Under the pieces are notes generated by a model. It was not told the origin of the DNA and did not search any database. It saw only the letters and a program-made list of their open reading frames with translations. A stretch of DNA of 64,000 nucleotides from an uncultured Clostridium sp. (GTDB lineage: Bacteria > Bacillota > Clostridia > Lachnospirales > Lachnospiraceae), in assembly GCA_900555045.1 (NCBI GenBank), contig USJW01000005.1, forward strand, positions 1-64,000, given 5' to 3'. A program made the translations under genes and the position numbers. How positions within the stretch are numbered: the first letter of the stretch is position 1; each line of letters begins with the position of its first letter. Below, piece after piece: positions 18,607 to 27,653 of this stretch.

Positions 18607-19098
18607 TTAAGAATTCTTCCAGAATCCCCGGTGTACCTCCACGACTTCCTCTTCCACCTCTCTCACGGGCCCCTCCACCTGGATCGGCTTCTGACCGGCG
18701 GCGATCACCTTATCCGCCCCCATGTCGAAGGTGGGGTTCTGCTCGTCGTCCCCCGTCATCTCCAACAGGCGCTTCTCCGTCACGCCGTAGACAATCCGGC
18801 CGATGTTGGCCCAGTAGATTCCGCCGGTGCACATGGGGCAGGGCTCCACAGTGGTGTACAGCGTGCAGTTCCATAGAAAATCCTTCTCGTACGCCTCGCT
18901 GGCCCTGGCTGCCAGCGCCATCTCCGCGTGCAGCGTGGCACAGTGCCTCGTGATCTCCTCGTTCTCCTGCTCCATAAGCACCTGGCCGTCAGGCCCCACT
19001 AACAGCGCCCCGAAGGGGGTGTTTCCGTTGGCGCGGGAGCGCTTTGACACCTCCACCGCCTGCCGCAGATAACGTATATGATTGAGCTCCATGTTCAT
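18607..19098 (-). CDS. Cytidine/deoxycytidylate-family nucleoside deaminase
   Basis: Zinc-dependent deaminase of the guanine deaminase/TadA superfamily, 163 residues. The zinc site is intact: HAEMALAA (about 58-65, His ligand and catalytic Glu) and EPCPMCTGGIYWANIGRIVYG (about 88-108, two Cys ligands). The C-terminal portion (FDMGADKVIA) is closer to nucleoside or guanine deaminases than to tRNA-specific TadA, but I cannot settle the substrate. The ATG at 19098 follows AAAGGTG; a second ATG two codons later is possible. The xanthine-dehydrogenase-type operon 9.6 kb away could use the xanthine a guanine deaminase would make, which is inference only. Confidence 0.82.
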   Translation of the reverse strand: MNMELNHIRYLRQAVEVSKRSRANGNTPFGALLVGPDGQVLMEQENEEITRHCATLHAEMALAARASEAYEKDFLWNCTLYTTVEPCPMCTGGIYWANIGRIVYGVTEKRLLEMTGDDEQNPTFDMGADKVIAAGQKPIQVEGPVREVEEEVVEVHRGFWKNS

Positions 19099-19160
19099 CC
19101 ATCACCTTTCCGACTCTCGTCCGTTTCTCCCATCCAGTTTAAACGGCCTTTGCCCATAAG

Positions 19161-22100
19161 TCAATGGCCGCCGTCCACTTTTGGCAGGAACACGGCGATC
19201 ATCCCCGCCGTCAGGGCCAGGGCCTGCAGCTGCTGCCCGGTCCATGCCCGGGGGGCAAAACAGTCGTCGAAGCTGATAAAGCCAAACGCCCGCTCCCCGT
19301 CCCGAAGCGCAAACCGGAATACCGAGCGGACCCCCGCCGCCTGGAGGGCCTCCCGGACGGGCTCCGGCGCGCACGCCGTGTCCGGACAGCAGAAGATCCC
19401 TTCCCGGTCAAAACAGCTCATGACCGCCGTGCCGTCAAGCGCCGCTGCGCAGACGAGCTCTCTCACCGGACTCACGCCCTCATTGCACCACTCCCGGGTG
19501 ACGCGGGCGGGCGCACCGTCCTGCACGAGACAGGTGCTCACGCGGCCGAGCCCCAGACGGCGGCCCACAAGCTCCAGCGCAGCGTCAATGGCCTCGCCGG
19601 GATTCCGGGAGCCGTACAGGAGCCGGAAAATCTCCTGGGCCAGATCCGAGAGATCCCCGTCGGCCATGCCCTCCGAGTCGATGCGGGTGTTCTCTGCCCC
19701 CCGGCAGTCCGGCGCGCCGTCCGACTCCAGCCAGTTCCCGTAGAGGACGCACTTGTTCTTCCCCCGCCGCTTGGCCGCCCGCAGCGCGCGGCTCCCCCGC
19801 TCGTAGAGGGAGGCAAAGTCCGTGCCGTCCCGCGGACAAAGGCTTATGCCGATGCTGCAGGAGAACTGGAAGCGGATGATGTTTTCACGGCAGATTTTCT
19901 GCATGGACTCCATGATCCGGCGCCCCTGCTCCTCCGCCCGCTCGGCCCCGCGGACGCCCGGGGACACGATCAGGAATTCATCCCCGCCCACGCGGATCAG
20001 GATGTCCTCGCTGGAGAACTGCCTGCGCAGCCGGTTGGAGATCTCCTGGAGCACCACATCCCCGAAGCTGTGGCCGTACCGGTCGTTGACCTCCTTAAAA
20101 TTGTCCATATCGATCAGGTACACGGCCGCCGGTTCCCCCTGCCTGCGGCTCTCCAGCCAACGCGCGGCGCGCATCCTGCCCGCGGTCCGGTTGTAGAAGC
20201 CCGTCAGCCCGTCCCGGTCCGTCCGGTTCCGCAAAAGCTCCGCCCGGCTCTTCTCCTCCTCGATGTCCGACAGCAGGCCCACCACCCGGATGGGCTTGCC
20301 GCCCTCGTCCACCTGGAGGGACGCCCGGGCTCTCACCCAGCGGTAGCGCCCGGAGGCGTCCGCCACGCGCAGCTCCAGGGTCCCCTGCATTTTTCCCCCT
20401 GCCATCTCCTCCATGAGCCGCACACACTCTGTGAGGTCGTCCGGATGGATGTGGGAGGCCTTGGTGAGCCGCTTTGAAATCCGCTCCCGAACCGGCATGT
20501 AGCCGAACCACCGCTCCCAGCTGTCCGACACGGTCAGAAAGTCCTCGGCGATGTCCCACTCCAGGACCATGTCGTCGGTCTGCTCCAGGATCAGGCGGTA
20601 CCGCTCCAGGGCCCGCTCCAGCTTCTCCCTGGACTCCCGGGAGCGGGTAATGTCCGTGAGCGAATGAAGGAGAAGCGGACCGCCGGGGCCTCCGGTCTCA
20701 AGGCGGACCTTGTCCAGAAGCCAGATTCTCCGTCCCTCCCGGTCCAGAACCCGGTACTCCAGCTCCGCCGTTTTTCCCTCCCTCAGCTGCTCCCTGAGGC
20801 TGCGATGCAGTACCTCCCGGTCCGCCGGTTCGACCAGTTGAAGATACCTGCCGTCACTTTCACGTAAGAGCGCCTCCCGGCTGTATCCCAACAATGCGCA
20901 TAATCCCGGGCTCACCTTCCGGATTGTCATGGCCCGATCCCATAACGAATAGAAGGAACCACCGCCAGGCTCCACGCCCGGGAAGCTGGCGTTTGACGCG
21001 GCCCGCGCCTCATCCGCGCCCCCGCACGCCTCATCCCTGATCTTCCAGATAATTAGCAGCTTCTGGTCCTCAGCCACCCCGGTATCCACCCGCAGCAAAA
21101 CGCAGCTGCAGCTCCGCGGCTCCCCGCCGTCAGGCCCCGACACCCCAAAGCGGCACTCCCGCCGCATCTGACCGTCCCGCAAAAGCGTCTCCGGGGCCTG
21201 GTCAAAAAAGTCCAGCGCCTCCTTCCGGTCCGCTGCGCAGACCGCCCGCTCCACAAAGCGGCGGAGCGCCTCCTCGAACCGTTTTCCCGTGCGCAGCGGC
21301 TCAAAGGCCGGGTCCGACAAGTATACCAGATGGTAGAGCCCGGTCTCAACGTCCACCTCCATCACCGTGGCGTCGATGTGCCGGAGGATCGTCAGGTATT
21401 TCATCTGGCAGAGCTGCAGGGTGTTGGGGGACTCTCTTTCCGGATCCGGGGCCCCCGGCGCCTGGGCTTTAAACGGCTCAGGCGGCTGCACCTCCCGGTC
21501 CGCGTAGCGCAGCGTCAGATCACGAAACGCCTCCCTCACATGCTTAAAGCTCTCCAGGATCCTGGGTGAGAATGCGCCGCACTCCCCGTTTAAAATCATG
21601 TTGTAGGCGTGCTCCGGCGGAATCGCGCCGCGGTACACCCGGTCCGTGGTCAGGGCGTCGTAGCAGTCGGCGATCCCCACCACCTGCGCGCACACCGGGA
21701 TCTGCTCCCCCTTTAGCCCGCAGGGGTAGCCCCTGCCGTCCCACCGCTCATGGTGGTAGAGGCAGATATCGCCCGCATATTTTAGGTACTCCGGATCGCC
21801 CATCCGCTCCAGCTGCGAGAGGATCTCGCTGCCCCGCACCGTGTGGGTCTTCATCTGCGAGAACTCCTCCGGCGTCAGGCGGCCGGGCTTATTTAAGATG
21901 GCGTCCGGGATTGCGATCTTTCCGATGTCGTGCAGGGAGGAGGCGCTGACGATCATGGAGATGGATGGCCCGTCTAACGGCAGCTCCGGACAATTTTTCG
22001 CCACGTCCTCCAACAGCACCCGGGTAAACATCTGGATGCGCTTGATGTGCTGTCCCGTCTCCGCGCTCCGGTACTCGATGATGGAGCTGAGCGCGGCGAT

Positions 22101-22550
22101 CACCGCCGCGTTGGAATCCTGAAGCCTGCGGGCCTGCTCGCGGATCTGCTCGTCCTGATCCTGGCGATGCCGGTTTAAGGCCACGATGTTCTGGACCCGC
22201 CGCCTCACCACATGGGCCTCAAAGGGCTTCATGATAATGTCCGAGGCGCCCAGGTCAAAGGCACGCACCTCGGACTCCACCGTGTCCTCGGCGGTGATCA
22301 CCGCCACCGGCAGTTCCCCCAGGGCCGGATCCTTCAGCCGCTCCTCCATCACCTGATACCCGTCCTTCACCGGCATCCGAAGGTCCAGCAGCACCACCGC
22401 GATGCTCCCGCGGTACTGCCGCATCAAAAACAGAGCCTGCTCCCCGTTCTCAGCCTCCAGCACATTGAAATCCTGTTCAAAAATACTGCGCAGCACCGCG
22501 CGGTTGATCTCCACGTCGTCCGCCACCAGTATGGTGTCCCTTCTGTCCAT
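19161..22550 (-). CDS. Response regulator with HD-GYP, PAS, GGDEF and GAF-like domains
   Basis: A 1129-residue cyclic-di-GMP signalling protein. Domains in order are: receiver (1-120; VADD, phospho-acceptor Asp in LLDLRMP, Lys in IMKPF); HD-GYP phosphodiesterase (about 140-345; HDIGKIAIPD and HHERWDGRGYP); two or three PAS folds (about 370-800); GGDEF (about 805-965; RVGGDEF intact, so likely an active diguanylate cyclase); and a C-terminal GAF-like region (about 990-1129). The inhibitory RxxD site before GGDEF is SSED here, so product inhibition is probably lost. ATG 22550 follows AGAAGGGGA. No histidine kinase partner is adjacent. Confidence 0.9.
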   Translation of the reverse strand: MDRRDTILVADDVEINRAVLRSIFEQDFNVLEAENGEQALFLMRQYRGSIAVVLLDLRMPVKDGYQVMEERLKDPALGELPVAVITAEDTVESEVRAFDLGASDIIMKPFEAHVVRRRVQNIVALNRHRQDQDEQIREQARRLQDSNAAVIAALSSIIEYRSAETGQHIKRIQMFTRVLLEDVAKNCPELPLDGPSISMIVSASSLHDIGKIAIPDAILNKPGRLTPEEFSQMKTHTVRGSEILSQLERMGDPEYLKYAGDICLYHHERWDGRGYPCGLKGEQIPVCAQVVGIADCYDALTTDRVYRGAIPPEHAYNMILNGECGAFSPRILESFKHVREAFRDLTLRYADREVQPPEPFKAQAPGAPDPERESPNTLQLCQMKYLTILRHIDATVMEVDVETGLYHLVYLSDPAFEPLRTGKRFEEALRRFVERAVCAADRKEALDFFDQAPETLLRDGQMRRECRFGVSGPDGGEPRSCSCVLLRVDTGVAEDQKLLIIWKIRDEACGGADEARAASNASFPGVEPGGGSFYSLWDRAMTIRKVSPGLCALLGYSREALLRESDGRYLQLVEPADREVLHRSLREQLREGKTAELEYRVLDREGRRIWLLDKVRLETGGPGGPLLLHSLTDITRSRESREKLERALERYRLILEQTDDMVLEWDIAEDFLTVSDSWERWFGYMPVRERISKRLTKASHIHPDDLTECVRLMEEMAGGKMQGTLELRVADASGRYRWVRARASLQVDEGGKPIRVVGLLSDIEEEKSRAELLRNRTDRDGLTGFYNRTAGRMRAARWLESRRQGEPAAVYLIDMDNFKEVNDRYGHSFGDVVLQEISNRLRRQFSSEDILIRVGGDEFLIVSPGVRGAERAEEQGRRIMESMQKICRENIIRFQFSCSIGISLCPRDGTDFASLYERGSRALRAAKRRGKNKCVLYGNWLESDGAPDCRGAENTRIDSEGMADGDLSDLAQEIFRLLYGSRNPGEAIDAALELVGRRLGLGRVSTCLVQDGAPARVTREWCNEGVSPVRELVCAAALDGTAVMSCFDREGIFCCPDTACAPEPVREALQAAGVRSVFRFALRDGERAFGFISFDDCFAPRAWTGQQLQALALTAGMIAVFLPKVDGGH

Positions 22551-22676
22551 CGCTCCCCTTCTCTCCACCGGTGTTAACCGCCTGTTAAAGCCCGTCTCTG
22601 CGCATAACCGGCGGCCAAATGCATGATAATATCATGTGTACCTGCCGTCCGATTTTACCTTGTCATAGCAGATATT

Positions 22677-22705
22677 ATTATAAGCGTTTTTGGCACGCAT
22701 TTCAA
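22677..22705 (-). promoter_or_regulatory. Sigma-A promoter of the c-di-GMP signalling gene
   Basis: On the minus strand TTGAAA (22705-22700) and TATAAT (22682-22677) are exactly 17 bp apart. They lie about 127 bp before the start codon at 22550. The spacer holds a short inverted repeat (gcgt...acgc). Confidence 0.75.
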
Positions 22706-22776
22706 CATAAACAAGTTCTCACGGCACTCATTTTTAGCTTTACCATAGCCTATCATATGGATTGGAGGGCACTGTC

Positions 22777-23100
22777 ATGACAAACAACTTCATTGGCGAA
22801 CGCTTTTCCCAACTGCGGGAGGCGCGCAATATTTCCGCCCGGAAAATGAGCCTGGACCTGGGCCATGGCACCAGCTACATGAACGCGATTGAGGCCGGAC
22901 GAAAGCTGCCGTCCTTGTCGGAATTTCCTTATCTCTGTGAGTACCTGGGTATCAAGCCCAAAGATTTCTTTGACGATAGGAAACCCTCTCTGAGCCAGAT
23001 AAAAGCCATCGATGCGATCTATGACATGTCTGACAAGGATGTCTCCCTGCTGCTGGAGATCATCGAACGGCTCAATTTAACCGGTTCCTCAAAGCGTTAA
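22777..23100 (+). CDS. XRE-family helix-turn-helix regulator
   Basis: Small DNA-binding protein (107 residues). The HTH_3 fold covers residues 5-62 (RFSQLREARNISARKMSLDLG, then YMNAIEAGRKLPSLSEF). The C-terminal 40 residues are helical and may dimerise (ISQIKAIDAIYDMSDKDVSLLLEIIERLN pattern). The ATG at 22777 follows GGAGGG. This short XRE form is common in Lachnospiraceae genomes. Target genes are unknown; it has no operon partner and its own terminator. Confidence 0.88.
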   Translation: MTNNFIGERFSQLREARNISARKMSLDLGHGTSYMNAIEAGRKLPSLSEFPYLCEYLGIKPKDFFDDRKPSLSQIKAIDAIYDMSDKDVSLLLEIIERLNLTGSSKR

Positions 23101-23114
23101 GGCATAGTGCTTTT

Positions 23115-23148
23115 AAACGGCTTCGCTCCTTCATGAGCGGGCCGTTTT
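23115..23148 (+). terminator. Terminator of the XRE gene
   Basis: A two-part stem, AAACGGC (23115-23121) with GCCGTTT (23141-23147) and an inner GCTC/GAGC pair, ends in TTTT. It begins 15 bp after the XRE stop codon. Confidence 0.75.
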
Positions 23149-23254
23149 CCGTTTTGCAAGGGTAGGGGGGAGTTTTCCCGGCCATGGTGCGGTTGCCCTT
23201 GATTTCCGGCGCAGATTCGATTAAAATAGGTAACACAAAGGAGGAAACAGGCGC

Positions 23255-24358
23255 ATGATTTGCATTGAACACCCTGTGGAATTTAAAGGTACATACGATT
23301 TGACCCGAATTGGCAGTTTGGACAAACTGCTTTTTTTTGATATTGAGACCACCGGCTTTTCCGGCGACACCTCCAGCCTATACCTGATCGGCTGCACCTG
23401 GTATGAAGACGGCGCCTGGAACATGACCCAGTATTTCGCGGACAGCCCCCAGGCCGAGCGGGAGGTGCTCACCACCTTTTTTGAATTTCTGAAGCGATTT
23501 GAGATACTGGTCCACTTTAACGGGGACGGCTTCGACATTCCCTACCTATTGAAGCGCTGTGCACACTACAAGCTGGACTATCACTTTGACGGCGTGGTCA
23601 GCCTGGATATCTACAAAAAAATCCGACCCTTAAAAAAGTTTCTGGGCCTGGACAGCCTGAAGCAGAAGGCCATCGAGCGCTTTTTGGGCGTGGACCGGGA
23701 GGACGTGTTCTCGGGCGGGGAGCTGATCGAGGTTTATAAGGAGTACCTGCGCTCCCGGGACGACCGGCTGTTCCACCTCTTAATCCTGCACAACGAGGAC
23801 GACCTAAAGGGTATGCCGTCGATCCTGCCCATCCTAAACTACCCGGACATGCTGGAGGGCCCGCTGTCCCTTGAGAGGGCGCAGGTGACGGCGCTTCGCG
23901 ACATCTTCGGCCAGGATGCGCCCATGCTCGATCTGACCTACAAAAGCCCCTTCGCCGTGCCGGTGGATTTTGAGGCGGAAAACGGACGGGTGAACGTGCG
24001 GATCGACGGGAGTCTCGTCTGCTGCCGGGTGGAGCTCTACGACGGGGAGCTCAAATACTTTTACCCCAACTTTAAGGAGTACTTTTACCTGCCCTTAGAG
24101 GACACGGCGGTGCACAAAAGCGTGGGCGAGTTCGTGGACAAGTCCGCCCGGGTCCGCGCCACCGCCAAGACCTGCTACACCAAAAAGCGCGGCCTGTTCC
24201 TGCCCCAGTTCGAGCCCCTGTGGGAGCCGGCGCTCAAACGGGAATACAAGGATGCGCTCAGCTTTGTGGAGTATAAGCCGGAGCTGTTTTCCCCGTGCGA
24301 TCAGGCGGAGGCCTACGGCCGCCAGCTGGTGCGCTACGTGGGCGGGCAGGTGCGCTGA
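23255..24358 (+). CDS. YprB-like ribonuclease H-fold exonuclease
   Basis: Predicted 3'-5' exonuclease of the DEDD/RNase_H_2 type, as in Bacillus YprB. The 367-residue protein carries FFDIETTGF (motif I, Asp and Glu at about 28-32), VHFNGDGFDIPYL (motif II, about 90) and HNEDDLKGM (motif III, about 178). The second half (200-367) has no obvious catalytic motif and resembles the tail found in clostridial YprB homologues. It follows an AAGGAGG site. Its substrate, RNA or DNA, is not established for this subgroup. It is a single-gene unit converging with the transglutaminase-like gene. Confidence 0.85.
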   Translation: MICIEHPVEFKGTYDLTRIGSLDKLLFFDIETTGFSGDTSSLYLIGCTWYEDGAWNMTQYFADSPQAEREVLTTFFEFLKRFEILVHFNGDGFDIPYLLKRCAHYKLDYHFDGVVSLDIYKKIRPLKKFLGLDSLKQKAIERFLGVDREDVFSGGELIEVYKEYLRSRDDRLFHLLILHNEDDLKGMPSILPILNYPDMLEGPLSLERAQVTALRDIFGQDAPMLDLTYKSPFAVPVDFEAENGRVNVRIDGSLVCCRVELYDGELKYFYPNFKEYFYLPLEDTAVHKSVGEFVDKSARVRATAKTCYTKKRGLFLPQFEPLWEPALKREYKDALSFVEYKPELFSPCDQAEAYGRQLVRYVGGQVR

Positions 24359-24381
24359 CGTTTGCCCCGGCACCCGCTCCG

Positions 24382-25422
24382 CTATTCTCCCAGGTTCCCG
24401 TCCTGCCGCTCTGCCTCCCCCTCGTTTGCCTCCTCCACCACAAATTCCGCCCCCGGCGGCACCTCGTCGAAGGAGACCTGGAGGACGGCCTGGGGCCAGT
24501 TGAGGCTGACCCTGGCGTACTTTCCCTTCTGGGCCGCCGTCTCATGGAGCAGCTTTAAAATCTCTGCCAGCACGGCGCGGGTCATGTGGCCGCCCCGCCA
24601 GTGAAAGATGAGCGTTTTCCCCTTGCGCATGGCCTGGGCGGCTCGTTTGGAAATGTCTTCCATTTTTGTGAAGGAGAGCTTTTTCTCCCGGTAATAAAAT
24701 TTGTCCTTTTCCACGCAGGCCGGCGCCCCGTAGATCACGGGCTCATGGTCCCGGAAAAACTGCCCGTCGTCCAGGTTAAAGTAGTCGTGCCGGATGATCC
24801 CGTCCCGGCTTAAGCTGTTGTCGAAGGTCGCGTCCAGATGGTAGTACTTCCCGCCGATGCGGACCACATTCCACGCGTGGCGGTACTTGATCTGCTTCTC
24901 CGGGTTGGCGTCGGAGATGGCGATCATGCACCAGATTCCCAGCGCGTCGCAGAGAATCTTCACCGTCTTGGCGATCCCCTCGCAGACCCCCACCCCCTGG
25001 CCCAAGGGGCCGATGATCTCGTGGGAGTAGGGCTTCTTCAGCTTGTCATACCGGACATTCTCGCAGATAAAATCATGGATGTAAAGCTCCTTCTCCCACT
25101 CAGAGAGATCCTTCGCCGGCCGGGCCAGCTTCTCCACCCGCGCCTTCATGGCCCGCTCATGCTCCCTCACCTTCCCCTTCTCAAACAGGTACTCCGGGAT
25201 GAACTCCGCGTTTGCGGAATCCGGGTAAAAGCGGTAGCGGAAGCTCACCGCGTAAAACAGCTCCGGGCAGTCCAGCCGCAGCTTAAAAAAGAGGTCCGTC
25301 AGCTCCCGCCCGTCCAGTCTCGGCACGGCGAAGGAGGGCGCAAGCGCGGTAAGCCCCTCCTTCATCGCGTGGTAAACGCTCCGCTTCTGTTTGTCCATGT
25401 GGCTGTAATAATATGGTTCCAT
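24382..25422 (-). CDS. Transglutaminase-like cysteine peptidase-fold protein
   Basis: A 346-residue protein with a transglutaminase-like core. The catalytic triad is visible: Cys in GVGVCEGIAKTVKILCDALG (about 150), His in RHAWNVVRIGGKYYHLD (about 186) and Asp in LDATFD (about 201). There is no signal peptide, so it is predicted cytoplasmic, unlike many transglutaminase-like surface proteins. The last 100 residues are a separate domain (FSFTKMEDISKRAAQAMRKG onward). The ATG at 25422 follows GGAGGAA; an ATG at 25434 is less well placed. It lies 54 bp downstream of the B12-type ABC ATPase gene and could be the last gene of that operon, but nothing in the sequence links their functions. Confidence 0.8.
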   Translation of the reverse strand: MEPYYYSHMDKQKRSVYHAMKEGLTALAPSFAVPRLDGRELTDLFFKLRLDCPELFYAVSFRYRFYPDSANAEFIPEYLFEKGKVREHERAMKARVEKLARPAKDLSEWEKELYIHDFICENVRYDKLKKPYSHEIIGPLGQGVGVCEGIAKTVKILCDALGIWCMIAISDANPEKQIKYRHAWNVVRIGGKYYHLDATFDNSLSRDGIIRHDYFNLDDGQFFRDHEPVIYGAPACVEKDKFYYREKKLSFTKMEDISKRAAQAMRKGKTLIFHWRGGHMTRAVLAEILKLLHETAAQKGKYARVSLNWPQAVLQVSFDEVPPGAEFVVEEANEGEAERQDGNLGE

Positions 25423-25476
25423 TGGTTCCTCCATGCAATTGTTCTTTTTAAATCATTCCCCCAAGCTCCTGCGCAC

Positions 25477-26574
25477 TCATTCCTGCCATCTCATCTTCTC
25501 CCGCCCCAGCTGTGCCAGACGGCGGTTCATCTCATTCACCGGGCCGAAGTCCTTCACGCAGCAGATCACCTCCCCACACGCGCCCATGACCTTGACCGCG
25601 CGCGCAAAGGTCTCCTCCCGGATCAGCTCAAAGGGCTTCTCCGACACCACCTCTGCGGCCAACACCTTCGCCACCTGGTAATCGATGTCATTCTCGTGGA
25701 GAATCCCCGCGGCGAAGGGGATTCCCCTGCGCTGCAGCCTCCGGTAGACCGGGATCCCGCTGCCGTTCCCGCCGATGACAAACACCTGAGGCATGCCCCG
25801 AACCGGCTCCATCTCAAGGCAGCCCAGCTCCGCCTGGTAACTGCCCCGGGTGATTCCGTACAATTCTGCGATGTAGCCGGTGTCGAATATCTCCTCCGGC
25901 GTGCCGCAGCGCGCGATGGCACTGCCCTTCACGCAAACGATGTAGTCGGAGAGCTTCTGGGCCAGGTCCAGCTCGTGCAGCGACATGAGCACCGCCACAT
26001 GCTTGTGGTTCACCAGATCCTTTAGGATCGTCAGCAGCTCCAGCTTGTGGCGGATGTCGAGAAAGGAGGTGGGCTCGTCCAGGACGATGGCCTCCGGCTC
26101 CTGGCAGATGGCGCGCGCCAGGAGAATCCGCTGCCTCTGCCCGTCGCTGATCTGGGTGAAATCCTGCGCCGCAAGCTCCTCCCCGTGGACCAGCTCCATG
26201 GCCTCACGCACCCTCCGCCGGTCCTCCGCCGAGAGAATTCCCAACCTGCCCGTGTAGGGATACCGCCCGGTGGCCACCACGTCCTCGCAGGTCATGAGTT
26301 CCGGGTGAATCCGCTCCGTCATCAGAACCGACATCCGCCTGGCAATCTGCCGCTCCGTCATATCCCGCATCGACGCCCCCTCCAGGTAGACCGCTCCGCC
26401 CACCAGGTCCAGCTGCCGGATCACGCTCTTTAATATGGTGGATTTCCCCGAGCCGTTGGGGCCGATGAGCGTCACAATCTCCCCCCGCCTCACATGCAGC
26501 TCAATCTGCTCGATCAGCGGGATATTTCCGTAGCCGACGGCCATCTGTTCCGTGTAAATGTAGTCCTGCGCCAT
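25477..26574 (-). CDS. FecE/BtuD-type ABC transporter ATPase with C-terminal extension
   Basis: ATP-binding subunit of the metal-chelate/cobalamin importer encoded with the next two genes. Walker A is GPNGSGKST (about 39-47), the ABC signature is ISDGQRQRILLARAI (an S-D-G-Q variant of LSGGQ), Walker B is AIVLDEPTSFLD, and the H-loop is MSLHELDLA. Residues 1-255 form the standard nucleotide-binding domain. The last 100 residues (from about 265) are extra, start QVFVIGGNGSG like a Rossmann fold, and probably form a regulatory domain. ATG at 26574 follows GAGGAGGGA, 11 bp after the permease stop. Confidence 0.92.
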   Translation of the reverse strand: MAQDYIYTEQMAVGYGNIPLIEQIELHVRRGEIVTLIGPNGSGKSTILKSVIRQLDLVGGAVYLEGASMRDMTERQIARRMSVLMTERIHPELMTCEDVVATGRYPYTGRLGILSAEDRRRVREAMELVHGEELAAQDFTQISDGQRQRILLARAICQEPEAIVLDEPTSFLDIRHKLELLTILKDLVNHKHVAVLMSLHELDLAQKLSDYIVCVKGSAIARCGTPEEIFDTGYIAELYGITRGSYQAELGCLEMEPVRGMPQVFVIGGNGSGIPVYRRLQRRGIPFAAGILHENDIDYQVAKVLAAEVVSEKPFELIREETFARAVKVMGACGEVICCVKDFGPVNEMNRRLAQLGREKMRWQE

Positions 26575-26585
26575 GCGCTCCCTCC

Positions 26586-27605
26586 TCACTGCATATTCCG
26601 CCGGTTTTGCACCATCATCCAGATCACGATGGGCGCGCCGAGCACCGCCGTCACAGAGCTTAGGCTGAGCTCCGTCGGTGCAAACACCGTCCTGGCGATC
26701 AGATCGCAGAACAGGCAAAACACCGCGCCGCCCAGAAAGCACCCGGGAATGATCAAAATGGGCTTCGCCGTCCCAAACAGCCGCTTCACCAGGTGCGGCA
26801 CCGCGATTCCCACGAAGGAGATCGGGCCCGCGAAGGCGGTCACACAGGCGGAGAGGATGCTGGACTGCAGAATCAGCGCCACCCGGAACCGCCGGATGTT
26901 CACTCCCATATTCTGGGCATAGACCTCCCCCAGCTGGTAGGCGCCGATGGGCTTTGCCATCAAAAAGGTCAGAGCCATGGACACGGCCACCACCGCCGCC
27001 ATCACGCGGATGTTCTCCCAGGAAATCCCGGAGAAGCTCCCCATGGACCAGTTGTGCAGATTCACAATGTCCGCGTCGTCCGCAAACGTGATCACAAAAT
27101 CCGTGACCGCCGAGCAGATGTAGCCGATCATGATGCCGCAGATCACCAGCATGGACATCTTTTTCACCCGGCCGGAGATGAGGAGCACAAAGCCCATGGA
27201 GATCATGGCCCCCGCGAAGGCCGCCAGGATCATGAGGCCTGAGCCCACCGGGATCCCCCTTCCCAGAAGGGCAATCGTAAACAACGCCACCACCAGCTTC
27301 GCCCCGGACGAGATTCCCAGCACAAAGGGGCCCGCGATGGGGTTCGCAAAAAACGTCTGCAGCAGAAAGCCGGACACGGACAGAGCCCCACCCAGAATCA
27401 CCGCCGCCAGAAGGCGCGGGAGGCGAATGTCCCAGATAATCCGGTACGCCGTCTCCTCCCCCATCCCCCCGAGCAGAATCCGCGCGGTCTCCCCGGGGGA
27501 CAGGCGGATACTGCCGGAATTGATATTCAAAAAAACAAACAGGCACATCGCGGCCGCCAGGGCGGCAAATGAGGCGCAGTACCGCACATTTTTCCTTGTT
27601 GTCAT
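26586..27605 (-). CDS. FecCD/BtuC-type ABC transporter permease
   Basis: Membrane subunit of the importer, 339 residues with about ten hydrophobic segments. Family marks include IRLPRLLAAVILGGALSVSG near the N-terminus, GFLLQTFFANPIAGPFVLGISSGA, and the coupling segment GPISFVGIAVPHLVKRLFG that contacts the ATPase. Members import cobalamin, haem or ferric siderophores. The cobalamin riboswitch at the head of this operon favours a corrinoid or cobalt chelate. The gene starts 48 bp after the binding-protein stop. Confidence 0.94.
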   Translation of the reverse strand: MTTRKNVRYCASFAALAAAMCLFVFLNINSGSIRLSPGETARILLGGMGEETAYRIIWDIRLPRLLAAVILGGALSVSGFLLQTFFANPIAGPFVLGISSGAKLVVALFTIALLGRGIPVGSGLMILAAFAGAMISMGFVLLISGRVKKMSMLVICGIMIGYICSAVTDFVITFADDADIVNLHNWSMGSFSGISWENIRVMAAVVAVSMALTFLMAKPIGAYQLGEVYAQNMGVNIRRFRVALILQSSILSACVTAFAGPISFVGIAVPHLVKRLFGTAKPILIIPGCFLGGAVFCLFCDLIARTVFAPTELSLSSVTAVLGAPIVIWMMVQNRRNMQ

Positions 27606-27653
27606 TTCGTCTCACCTCCGTCGCAAAGCTGGAACCGCCGCAAATTCGCCCTT

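Noticed and set aside
19164..20477. A 437-codon open frame on the plus strand opposite the c-di-GMP signalling gene
   Set aside because: It has no ribosome site or family pattern, and the minus-strand gene has clear domains over the same bases. It is a GC-rich antisense shadow.
24838..26025. A 395-codon open frame on the plus strand across the transglutaminase-like and ABC ATPase genes
   Set aside because: It crosses two well-supported minus-strand genes with intact motifs and has no start signal.
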